Positions 1 through 6,018 of a DNA stretch of 6,084 bases are shown here, piece by piece; the first letter of the stretch is position 1; every line of letters starts with the position of its first letter. The position numbers were made by a program, and so were the translations under genes. Origin of the DNA: Pseudomonadota bacterium (GTDB taxonomy: Bacteria > Myxococcota > Bradymonadia > UBA4248); contig JAGBXG010000295.1 in NCBI GenBank assembly GCA_017629415.1, positions 1 to 6,084 of the forward strand, given 5' to 3'. The notes beneath the pieces are model-generated. The model was not told the DNA's origin and did not search any database. It worked only from the letters and a program-made list of their open reading frames with translations.

Positions 1-70
1 GCTGCCCTTTGGAAACCCTGCCGGGGCTTTGCCCCGGACCCCACCACGGGGCTGAGCCCCTTGGAACCCG
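1..70. repeat. GC-rich double-hairpin intergenic repeat
   Basis: Two adjacent stem-loops are visible. The first is CCGGGGC (21-27) pairing perfectly with GCCCCGG (31-37) across a TTT loop. The second is GGGGC (48-52) pairing with GCCCC (56-60) across TGA. The pair is bracketed by near-identical direct repeats, GCCCTTTGGAAACCC at 4-18 and GCCCCTTGGAACCC at 56-69. This is the architecture of dispersed REP-like intergenic elements. No protein is supported here. The copy may be cut by the window edge. That it is repeated elsewhere in the genome is inferred from its form, not seen. Confidence 0.6.
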
Positions 71-200
71 CACTCAGGGGCGGTTTGCGCAAGTAGACGC
101 ATGCGTAATTGCTGACGTTTTTTGGCCGGCATTTGGATGCAATTTCGAGCAAACAAGACAAACACCCGAGGTTGCCTGGATGAGCGAAGCGAATCAGGTT

Positions 201-249
201 TCTCTCCCAATGGGAGAGAACGCCCGAAGGGCGATAGTGAGGTCAAAGC
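201..249. repeat. REP-like palindromic repeat, left copy
   Basis: Two consecutive perfect hairpins are seen: TCTCTCCC (201-208) with GGGAGAGA (212-219), and CGCCC (221-225) with GGGCG (229-233). Positions 213-249 are exactly the reverse complement of 6048-6084, so the element occurs at least twice in this window, in opposite orientation. It lies about 55 nt beyond the stop codon of the leftward lipoprotein gene, so its hairpins could also act as an RNA 3' end or stability element for that gene. No T-run follows in that direction. The remaining 1-300 sequence (71-200 and 250-303) shows no gene. Confidence 0.8.
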
Positions 250-303
250 TGACAAATAAACTGCGCCAAAGGGCGAGCAAAAAATGCAACTTATGAATCA
301 CTA

Positions 304-1758
304 TCAATCAAACACGAGAACGTTTTCCTCGCCCTTTTTGGCAATAAGCTTATCGATGTATTTCATCGCATCGGCATAACGTTCGCGGAAACGATCCAAG
401 CTTTTGCGTTCCTCATGCGTGGGATTCGGGAAAAGTCGAACCAGAAGTTCCTCAATATCAATCAGACGTAAATTGGTTACAAGAGTACGGCTGAATGTTT
501 CCACCATGTGAAGCCGGCGAACAACGCGAGGCGCGTGCCAGGGCGGAAAAGCCGCACCATTGTCGATGGCAATCAAACCACCAGGCTGAATGTGACAATT
601 TGCCCCATAATTATTGACAGCCCCGGAAAAACGATCCCAGTTGTTCGTCAAATAATCAATGAGAATCATATCTGAAATCTGATGAAGCACATCTCGCGTG
701 GTTTTGCCCTCTAAATATTCGAGCAATTTACGGCTGCTTTTAGGCGAATCAGGCCGCGCACTTGCTAAAAGCGTACGAATAAATGTCTCAAGAGAAGGCT
801 TGTCACGATCCGGATCTTTCAAATACGGCGACCATGCCCCTGTCACTTCAATGGGAAAAAACTCAAACGGCGTGATCCATTCTTTGTAGGCTGCATAGAT
901 AAATTTCGAACCGGATTCTTTTTCCCAAATCAAATGTTCAAACTTTGAACGATAACCTCTGTTCTTTTTTGAACTGGATGCCTCATAAAGCGCATAAAAA
1001 TCATCCTGAGCAAATCGAACAGGACGCGTGACAGGCACGTCATAACTGCACTCCAAAATCTGGCAAAGACGATAATAAGCAATTTCAGAGCGATACATCG
1101 TCTGCCGCAAATCCTGATCAGGTTTGATGGCAGCTTTAGCCGTTTCATCGGCAGAATCTGTGTATTTAAGCGATACAGTAGATCCGCCCCCAAGCGCAGA
1201 AAGTGCATTGGTGCCGTGCGGTTTGACTTCATCATATAATATCGCAGTCATCAGAGGATCATTATCCACTGCCGCCCAAAATTGCGTAAAATCCTGCACT
1301 TCACCCCTGCGAATCGCAGCCATGGCAGCCCTGCGTTCCGATGCATAATCAACAGGTTCAGAAGGCGGCAAATCTTGAACTTCGCTATCCAAAACCTGAT
1401 CCCCCTGTTCGGGAACGACTGCAACCATACGGGATGCATCAACATTGGATGGCTGTGGTTCAGATAATCCAGTTCCAGCCATGTTTTCAGTCCCTGCAAC
1501 AGCTTCAATTTCTGCTGCGACTTCGGTTCCCACAACATTTCCGGCTGTTTCCTCCTGCGCATTGCCTGCCGAGGTGGTGGCGCTTTCCGATGCCGTGTCA
1601 GATGGCATGTCTGTATCCAGCACATCAGTTTCCTGTTCCTGTTCAACCGGCTGAACTGCCTCCTGTGTAGCAGCTTCAGGTTCAGGACTGCTGCTCGCAC
1701 AGGCCACAAGTCCAAGCACGTTGACCATCAGAAAAGAACTCAATATTTTTTTCATCAT
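304..1758 (-). CDS. Lipoprotein with Fam20C-like atypical kinase domain
   Basis: The predicted 484-residue protein probably acts as a surface or periplasmic protein kinase anchored by lipid. Residues 1-20 are a lipoprotein signal with lipobox LVAC, giving acylated Cys20. Residues 21-140 are a low-complexity acidic Ala/Glu/Thr/Ser linker. The C-terminal domain shows Fam20-like elements in order: a glycine-rich GGGS near 190, an IKPD motif with the likely nucleotide-binding Lys212, RSEIAYYRL with the likely helix-C Glu225, GAWSPYLKD near 307-315, NNWDRFSG with the likely catalytic Asp375, and IAIDNGAAF with the likely metal-binding Asp399. In Fam20C the last two correspond to the GNMDRHHYE and HLDNGRGFG regions. 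The family assignment is made from memory of these motifs. HipA/PI3K-like kinases share the fold and are the alternative. The open frame extends to a GTG at 1803, but the signal peptide places the start at ATG 1758 or 1755; no clear Shine-Dalgarno is seen. The substrate is unknown. Confidence 0.72.
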   Translation of the reverse strand: MMKKILSSFLMVNVLGLVACASSSPEPEAATQEAVQPVEQEQETDVLDTDMPSDTASESATTSAGNAQEETAGNVVGTEVAAEIEAVAGTENMAGTGLSEPQPSNVDASRMVAVVPEQGDQVLDSEVQDLPPSEPVDYASERRAAMAAIRRGEVQDFTQFWAAVDNDPLMTAILYDEVKPHGTNALSALGGGSTVSLKYTDSADETAKAAIKPDQDLRQTMYRSEIAYYRLCQILECSYDVPVTRPVRFAQDDFYALYEASSSKKNRGYRSKFEHLIWEKESGSKFIYAAYKEWITPFEFFPIEVTGAWSPYLKDPDRDKPSLETFIRTLLASARPDSPKSSRKLLEYLEGKTTRDVLHQISDMILIDYLTNNWDRFSGAVNNYGANCHIQPGGLIAIDNGAAFPPWHAPRVVRRLHMVETFSRTLVTNLRLIDIEELLVRLFPNPTHEERKSLDRFRERYADAMKYIDKLIAKKGEENVLVFD

Positions 1759-1844
1759 ATTGCCATCAAATTCATAATTAAGTGGGCAGTTGCATCCTAT
1801 CACAACACAAAATATCTATATATAACACAAGCCTTATTCACGCG

Positions 1845-1871
1845 TTGACAAATTCATCTTTCGGATAAACA
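1845..1871 (+). promoter_or_regulatory. Candidate promoter of the 1931 lipoprotein gene
   Basis: A perfect consensus -35 hexamer, TTGACA, lies at 1845-1850. The best -10 candidate, TAAACA at 1866-1871, is weak and sits at a short 15-nt spacing, so the -10 position is uncertain. It would start transcription just before or within the dyad at 1877-1905. The region is the 172-nt divergent gap between two lipoprotein genes. On the opposite strand the stretch around 1812-1826 is TATA-rich and could serve the leftward gene, but no good -35 partner is visible there. Confidence 0.35.
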
Positions 1872-1876
1872 ATTTA

Positions 1877-1905
1877 GTACATCGGGGAAACTGTTCCCGA
1901 TGTAC
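1877..1905 (+). promoter_or_regulatory. 29-nt dyad (operator or leader stem-loop)
   Basis: GTACATCGGG at 1877-1886 is perfectly complementary to CCCGATGTAC at 1896-1905, and two further A-T pairs form if one G is bulged. The dyad lies between the TTGACA box and the Shine-Dalgarno of the gene starting at 1931. It could be a repressor or activator operator, or a 5' RNA hairpin that stabilises the message. No T-run follows it, so an attenuator is less likely. The protein that would bind it is not identifiable here. Confidence 0.55.
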
Positions 1906-1921
1906 GACTTTGCTTCAAACG

Positions 1922-1925
1922 GGAG
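1922..1925 (+). promoter_or_regulatory. Ribosome binding site fixing the start at 1931
   Basis: GGAG, within GGGAGAAACG, lies five bases before ATG 1931. The open frame reaches back to a TTG at 1910, but only the 1931 start has this site and gives a clean lipoprotein signal peptide. Confidence 0.75.
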
Positions 1926-1930
1926 AAACG

Positions 1931-3091
1931 ATGACTTTGAAATCAACAATTTTAGCTTGTTTATGTACCGCAATGCTGATGGGATGTGCGTCAACTGCAA
2001 ATGATAAAAACACGCATGCCGCAACAGCTGAAAACACAACATCTGACTCAAACATCGAAAATTCAACAACCAAGAGCGCAGAAAATAACGTTCAAAATGC
2101 CGTTAATACAGCCCAAGCAAACATTCCCGAATCCTGCCGAACAGCTGTAAACAATTTCATCCGAAAATCTGACGGCTCTCTCGAAGTACTGACGAATGAC
2201 GGTATCCTGCGCAGTATCGACAACACAGGTGCCGTCAAAGTCATCAGCAAGCTGAATGACAACGCCGCAAATTACCAACTGCTGCCCACGCTTAATGTAC
2301 ACCTCCATTATCACCCCGACAGAATCATGCTCGAAAATACAGCAGGCCAAGAACTGTTCAAACTCGCCGGGGATCCCACAAAACGTCAGGCTTATTACAG
2401 TATTGATGCCGCCGAACTGGCCATCTTAAATACAAACGGAAAATTCAATGTCTGGAACGCGGAAAAAGGCTTCGGAAACATCGCCATGAACGAACGCGTC
2501 CAAGACTTTATCAACCGTCAAAGCCCCGACCATCAGCTCGGTTTCCCCGGTGATGTCCGCTCACTGGGCATCGGCAAAAATGGCTATATCGCAGTCGCCA
2601 TGGATACCCCATCAGACGGTAAAGTCGGCTTGCTCTATCTGCTCGACAGCGTTAACGCACCAGGACAGCTCAAAAATATGGGACGAACGAATACCCCCGT
2701 AAAAAAAGTCATGGTCTCTGCCGCCGCTGAATATCTGGCTGCCATCGATGAACCCGGACAACTCTATTTCACATCCACCTCAAACAAAGGATTTGTCATC
2801 TTCGCACAGGCATACAAAGATGTCAAAGACCTCGCGATGTTCGGAAATAATCCTGTTATCGTGCGGCCAGATAAAGTCATGGCACTCGACTACCGCACGG
2901 GCATTGCTTTGTATGAAATCCCAGGCAACTACGACAAATGTGATGTCAGCGCCGAAAAACTTTACTGCGCTGGCAATGGCATCATAAGCGTCTTTAATGC
3001 CAACGATGGCAAACATATCCGAAGCCTTGGATTCAAAAATGACACCTATACGACCCTCGAAAACGATGTAATCTCCGGCTCTTGCCAATAA
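1931..3091 (+). CDS. Lipoprotein, probable beta-propeller, function unknown
   Basis: The predicted protein has 386 residues. Residues 1-19 form a lipoprotein signal ending in the lipobox LMGC, with acylated Cys19. Residues 20-65 are an Asn/Thr/Ser/Ala-rich linker of the kind that tethers a folded domain to the membrane. From about residue 69 the sequence has recurring short beta-strand blocks of the form strand, turn with Asp/Asn-Gly, strand: SLEVLTNDGILRSID (83-97), AELAILNTNGKFNVW (161-175), YIAVAMDTPSDGKVGLLYLLD (219-239), EYLAAIDEPGQLYF (267-280), KVMALDYRTGIALYEI (315-330) and GIISVFNANDGKHIRSLG (350-367). This fits a WD40/PQQ-like propeller, probably a binding scaffold. No catalytic motif was seen. 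Cys69, Cys337, Cys346 and Cys385 could form disulfides in the periplasm. The gene is divergent from the kinase-like lipoprotein gene and closed by a stem-loop. The specific family is not recognised. Confidence 0.75.
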   Translation: MTLKSTILACLCTAMLMGCASTANDKNTHAATAENTTSDSNIENSTTKSAENNVQNAVNTAQANIPESCRTAVNNFIRKSDGSLEVLTNDGILRSIDNTGAVKVISKLNDNAANYQLLPTLNVHLHYHPDRIMLENTAGQELFKLAGDPTKRQAYYSIDAAELAILNTNGKFNVWNAEKGFGNIAMNERVQDFINRQSPDHQLGFPGDVRSLGIGKNGYIAVAMDTPSDGKVGLLYLLDSVNAPGQLKNMGRTNTPVKKVMVSAAAEYLAAIDEPGQLYFTSTSNKGFVIFAQAYKDVKDLAMFGNNPVIVRPDKVMALDYRTGIALYEIPGNYDKCDVSAEKLYCAGNGIISVFNANDGKHIRSLGFKNDTYTTLENDVISGSCQ

Positions 3092-3119
3092 AAATAACCA
3101 CTTCTATTCATAAATTTAA

Positions 3120-3143
3120 AAAGGCGGATTCAACTCCGCCTTT
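3120..3143 (+). terminator. Stem-loop terminator after the 1931 gene
   Basis: AAAGGCGGA (3120-3128) pairs perfectly with TCCGCCTTT (3135-3143) over a six-base loop, starting 29 nt after the stop codon. The downstream T-run is short (TTTC), so termination may be partial. The A-rich sequence before the stem would supply a T-run on the opposite strand. It separates this gene from the transporter gene downstream. Confidence 0.7.
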
Positions 3144-3293
3144 CTAAACTCTTCATAAAAACAATATAATAACCACAATTATTTACATGTAGTTATAACA
3201 TCCACACCAAACTACAAATATCTACAAATAAGACACTGTAAGCCACAAATCTCTAGACATATCAAGGGAATAAGCCCAAAATAAAATTTAAAA

Positions 3294-3302
3294 TGATATA
3301 AA
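3294..3302 (+). promoter_or_regulatory. Candidate extended -10 promoter for the transporter
   Basis: TGATATAAA matches the extended -10 form TGnTATAAT at all but the final base, in very AT-rich sequence about 105 nt before the start codon. No convincing -35 box is seen, which extended -10 promoters can tolerate. The rest of the 264-nt gap 3144-3407 contains no gene that I can support, only AT-rich sequence and the leader hairpin listed separately. Confidence 0.3.
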
Positions 3303-3351
3303 AAACATTGTCCAATCGGGCTTTGAGTGTTAATTGCATGCTTTCTTTTTT

Positions 3352-3380
3352 GAACAAAAATAAGTTTTTGTTCCTTTTTT
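3352..3380 (+). promoter_or_regulatory. Leader hairpin followed by T-run (possible attenuator)
   Basis: GAACAAAAA (3352-3360) pairs perfectly with TTTTTGTTC (3365-3373) over a TAAG loop, and is followed at once by CTTTTTT. The shape is that of an intrinsic terminator placed 27 nt before the transporter start codon. The stem is A/T-rich and therefore weak. It may be a regulatory leader structure, or it may simply be a by-product of local A and T runs. Confidence 0.35.
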
Positions 3381-3407
3381 ATTTCTTTTTCATGGTGAGC
3401 AGTTGCG

Positions 3408-4655
3408 ATGACGGATTTAACAACCCCGAAAAAGCAAATCAGCATCTGGTGGTTCGCATTTGGATATTTTGCCGCTTATGTCCCTTATTCGTTCATGACC
3501 AAAGTTCTGACGAAAGGTCTGTTGAGTAACGGACCGGATCCCGTTCATGATGCGCATTGGGCTGTCAACAGCTTTGAAATTCTGCCTCCAACGATTATGG
3601 CTTCCGTCCTTGTCATGATCGCTTTCATCTCATGTATGAAATGGTGGAAATATGCCACACAGTGGAAACTCAATCTGGGCGGTAAAGAAATCTCCCTTCC
3701 CCGTCCGCGCCTTCTGACCCTGTTCTCAGGTATTTGTACCGGCCTCGTCGTTGTCACAACAACACTTGCTTATACCATCGACGGCGTTTCCATCGTGTTC
3801 GCCATGCTGCTCATGCGTGGCGGTATGCTCATCATGTCGCCAATTGTCGATACCATCTTTAAACGAAAAGTAAGATGGTTCAGCTGGTGTGCTTTGGCAA
3901 TGTCTATTGGAGCGCTTGTCGTTTCCAATCTTTGGGACTTTGCCAGCAAATCTGGTACCGAAGAACTTAAGTTTTTCAACGCTCTGCTCCTCATCGACCT
4001 CGCCGTTTACCTCGGTTCCTACTTCGTCCGTCTTTCCATGATGTCAAAACTCGCTAAAAGCGAAAATGACGATGACACCAAGAAATTCTTCGTTGAAGAG
4101 CAGATGGTCGGTACGCCCTCTATCCTCATTCTTCTCTTCGTCCTCTCCTTCTTTGGTGCCGGCGCCGATTGCAGCTCATTCCTCGGCGGCATTCATCATG
4201 GCTTCTATGAATTCTGGACACACCCGTGGCAAGTCATCGCTATCGCTATGGCCATCGGCTTCTGCTCGCAGTTTAACGGCGTATTCGGCGGCCTCATTCT
4301 TCTCGATAAATCCGAAAATGCCTTTGCAGTTCCCGTTAATCGTTGTTCCTCCATTCTTGCAGGTGTCGCTGCGACCCTGGCTTTGGCCATTGTCTTTGAA
4401 AGTTATCCGCTTCCCGGCACAGGTGAATTCGTTGGCGCTGCCTTCATTATCGGTGCAATCCTCTTCCTGACATTGCCCAAAATGTTCCAGAAACTGAAAG
4501 CTAAAAAATCCGTTAACCTCGTCGTTTCAGAACCCAAAACCGACGCTGAAGAAAAAGCAGACGCTGAAGAAAAAGCAGACGCTGAAGAAAAAGCAGACGC
4601 TGAAGAAAAAGCAGAAAACGCTGACGATGAAAATAAAGATGATGCCGAAAAATAA
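3408..4655 (+). CDS. DMT/EamA-type inner-membrane transporter, repeat-bearing tail
   Basis: The predicted 415-residue integral membrane protein has about ten hydrophobic helices, near residues 13-31, 60-78, 103-122, 127-149, 157-175, 188-212, 236-251, 274-297, 313-331 and 340-357. This is the topology of the drug/metabolite transporter superfamily. Two halves resemble EamA repeats. The first has a DGVSIVFAMLLMRGG helix followed by FKRKVRWFSW and a helix ending GALVVS. The second has NRCSSILAGVAATLALAIVF, then FVGAAFIIGAILF. The likely role is transport of a small metabolite across the inner membrane; the substrate cannot be told. Residues 362-415 form a hydrophilic, highly charged tail with four perfect DAEEKA repeats (379-402), which is unusual for the family. 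GGTGAG at 3394-3399, eight bases before ATG, supports the start. A distant nucleotide-sugar-type transporter in the same superfamily is an alternative. Confidence 0.72.
   Translation: MTDLTTPKKQISIWWFAFGYFAAYVPYSFMTKVLTKGLLSNGPDPVHDAHWAVNSFEILPPTIMASVLVMIAFISCMKWWKYATQWKLNLGGKEISLPRPRLLTLFSGICTGLVVVTTTLAYTIDGVSIVFAMLLMRGGMLIMSPIVDTIFKRKVRWFSWCALAMSIGALVVSNLWDFASKSGTEELKFFNALLLIDLAVYLGSYFVRLSMMSKLAKSENDDDTKKFFVEEQMVGTPSILILLFVLSFFGAGADCSSFLGGIHHGFYEFWTHPWQVIAIAMAIGFCSQFNGVFGGLILLDKSENAFAVPVNRCSSILAGVAATLALAIVFESYPLPGTGEFVGAAFIIGAILFLTLPKMFQKLKAKKSVNLVVSEPKTDAEEKADAEEKADAEEKADAEEKAENADDENKDDAEK
4542..4613 (+). repeat. Four perfect 18-bp tandem repeats in the transporter tail
   Basis: Four identical copies of GACGCTGAAGAAAAAGCA lie head to tail, in frame, each encoding DAEEKA. 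Identity at synonymous positions points to recent slippage or expansion. Because the unit is a multiple of three, copy-number change would lengthen or shorten the cytoplasmic or periplasmic tail without a frameshift. Degenerate relatives (ENADDE, DDAEK) follow. Confidence 0.97.
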
Positions 4656-4674
4656 TTGGCACATCCCAAAACTC

Positions 4675-4706
4675 AAAAGGCAGGATTTTGATCCTGCCTT
4701 TTTTTT
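4675..4706 (+). terminator. Strong intrinsic terminator after the transporter gene
   Basis: AAAAGGCAGGAT (4675-4686) pairs perfectly with ATCCTGCCTTTT (4691-4702) over a TTTG loop. The T-run continues to 4706, giving eight consecutive T. It begins 19 nt after the stop codon. A second TGCCTTTT at 4708-4715 could pair alternatively with the left arm. With A-runs on the left side it may also act for transcription coming leftward. Confidence 0.9.
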
Positions 4707-4736
4707 ATGCCTTTTTTTGTGAATATTTTTTCTGCG

Positions 4737-4807
4737 CCTATGTCGGCCTTCGGCCTCCATACGCCGCCGTGCGTCGCTATGCCGGCCTTGAGCCGTCATA
4801 CGCGCCG
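4737..4807. repeat. Pair of imperfect GC-rich hairpin repeats
   Basis: Two units 39 bp apart match at 21 of 27 compared bases (4737-4763 and 4776-4802). Each unit has TATG and CATA ends that pair (4739-4742 with 4758-4761; 4778-4781 with 4797-4800) around a GGCC core. In the first unit the core forms a GGCC/GGCC stem with a TTC loop. The composition is much richer in GC than the flanking T-rich terminator. It sits in the convergent gap between two genes, a typical site for dispersed palindromic repeats. Confidence 0.65.
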
Positions 4808-4811
4808 CAAA

Positions 4812-4837
4812 TCCTGCATGTTACTTGACATGCAGGA
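4812..4837 (-). terminator. Stem-loop enclosing the stop codon of the leftward gene
   Basis: TCCTGCATGT (4812-4821) pairs perfectly over ten bases with ACATGCAGGA (4828-4837). Reading leftward, the stop codon TAA (4823-4821) sits at the loop/stem junction, and the stem is followed only by TTTGCGG. It could be a weak terminator or an mRNA 3' stabilising hairpin. The lack of a proper T-run keeps the terminator call tentative. Confidence 0.45.
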
Positions 4838-5951
4838 CATCTACCGAGCCAGCCGTTGAATGAAGCACCAGAATTTGCTGGCGTTTGGCATCGTAAACCG
4901 CATCAATGGGCCCCTTGGGGGCATCTTCCGAAGGCGAAAGCCGCAGATGAAGAACATTGCCTTCTTCAATCCAGCTGATGGTGTCACGATTAAAATCTAT
5001 GACTGCCAAACGATGATCACCGACAGACACAGGCGTGGTCAGCCCCAGGTCATTCTCATGTATGGCAATCGTTTCTTCAAACTGGTTTGCAGTTTTTAAC
5101 GAACCCTTGGCAATACAGTGAATTTGGGAAAGCAATGCATTCCCGACACACACAGAAGTATCCGTCACGGCCATGCGCCCCAAACTCAGATTCTTCATGC
5201 AAACCGATCGAAGCACATGCGAACTGTCTGTAGAATCAAAAAACTCAAGACAGGAATTTTCAGGCGGAATCGTTTCTGTTCCCCAAGTGACCACACCCGC
5301 AGTCACCCAGGCAACCAGTTCTTGGCCATTGATATTCAAAATATCCGCAAAAACGGGATCTTGAGCCACTGTTTTTAGACTGTAAACGTTGCCGGTATTA
5401 TCAAGCCCATAAACCGAACCAGCAGCCGTCATATTGGCATAATCGTATTCACTGTCGAGTACAACAAACTTATCGTCACCATAAGTCACGATATCTGTAG
5501 GAGCTTTAAACGTTGTTTGTTCCAAAACGGTTGTTTGGCTTAAATTGTCATTCAAATCGAAACGATAAACCGCCGAAACAGAGCCCTGGCATGAAACATA
5601 AACAGCCTTGTCATTGACATGAACGGCAAAAGGACCGGCATTTTGCCCAAGATCAATATAAGCCTTATCAACATTCAAAGACTCAAGATGGATACGGTGA
5701 ATGGCATTATTCCCCGAGTCTACAACATATGCATAATCGCCATAAACCTCGATATCGGACGGATAAAGCCCGATATCAGGGATGGATTTAACTGCTTCCA
5801 TCGGCAATTTGGCTTTAATTTCATCCGGAATATTTCCAAAAAGATAAGTACCATTCAGCTCTTGAATGGTATTGCCATTTTCATCGTTTTCAGCACATCC
5901 GCAGACAGCCAAAATGGTGCAAACAGCCAATGTAAATCCTATTTTCTTCAT
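4821..5951 (-). CDS. Lipoprotein with a seven-bladed propeller (YncE/NHL-like)
   Basis: The predicted protein has 376 residues. Residues 1-19 are a lipoprotein signal (MKKIGFTLAV start, lipobox VCGC, acylated Cys19). From residue 64, seven repeated blocks can be read, each beginning with a strand after a Pro/Asp/Val turn: PSDIEVYGDYAYVVDSG (64), PFAVHVNDKAVYVSCQG (107), PTDIVTYGDDKFVVLDS (151), ADILNINGQELVAWV (202), GRMAVTDTSVCVGNALLSQI (258), PVSVGDHRLAVIDFNRDTI (307) and IDAVYDAKRQQILVLHS (349). This is the pattern of YncE/NHL-type beta-propellers, which usually bind ligands or partner proteins rather than catalyse. No enzyme motif was seen, and the role is unknown. The protein would be exported and anchored in a membrane. 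The open frame extends to a GTG at 6038 inside the edge repeat, but the signal peptide and the AGGA site choose ATG 5951. It converges on the transporter gene. Confidence 0.78.
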   Translation of the reverse strand: MKKIGFTLAVCTILAVCGCAENDENGNTIQELNGTYLFGNIPDEIKAKLPMEAVKSIPDIGLYPSDIEVYGDYAYVVDSGNNAIHRIHLESLNVDKAYIDLGQNAGPFAVHVNDKAVYVSCQGSVSAVYRFDLNDNLSQTTVLEQTTFKAPTDIVTYGDDKFVVLDSEYDYANMTAAGSVYGLDNTGNVYSLKTVAQDPVFADILNINGQELVAWVTAGVVTWGTETIPPENSCLEFFDSTDSSHVLRSVCMKNLSLGRMAVTDTSVCVGNALLSQIHCIAKGSLKTANQFEETIAIHENDLGLTTPVSVGDHRLAVIDFNRDTISWIEEGNVLHLRLSPSEDAPKGPIDAVYDAKRQQILVLHSTAGSVDVLHVK

Positions 5952-5956
5952 AATAA

Positions 5957-5960
5957 TCCT
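5957..5960 (-). promoter_or_regulatory. Ribosome binding site fixing the start at 5951
   Basis: Reading leftward, AGGA is followed by five bases and then ATG AAG AAA. This selects the lipoprotein start over the in-frame upstream codons. A TAAAAT box (6007-6002) further upstream could be a -10 element, but no matching -35 is seen. Confidence 0.7.
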
Positions 5961-6018
5961 GTGCTTGAATAATTTTTTTGTTTTCACACGTTCTTTGATG
6001 CATTTTATTCGACAGGCC

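Noticed and set aside
97..106. Perfect 10-bp palindrome ACGCATGCGT
   Set aside because: About six perfect 10-bp palindromes are expected by chance in a window this size, and nothing in the context supports a site.
201..249. CRISPR-like or transposon-terminal-repeat reading of the edge repeats
   Set aside because: There is no regular repeat-spacer array, no transposase or integrase gene, and no target-site duplication visible; dispersed palindromic repeats explain the pattern better.
9..296. A 95-codon rightward open frame at the left edge
   Set aside because: It starts with TTG, has no ribosome binding site, and runs through both hairpin repeats; its composition is that of translated repeats.
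1124..1715. Several overlapping open frames on both strands inside the kinase-like gene
   Set aside because: They lie inside a gene with a clear signal peptide and domain motifs; none has its own ribosome binding site or recognisable protein features.
3308..3529. Rightward open frame beginning upstream of the transporter
   Set aside because: It overlaps the transporter in another frame, crosses the leader hairpin and T-run, and lacks a ribosome binding site.
4403..4799. Leftward open frames rich in Ser/Ala or Phe/Ser/Val opposite the transporter end
   Set aside because: Their regular composition is the antisense shadow of the 18-bp tandem repeat and the terminator T-run.
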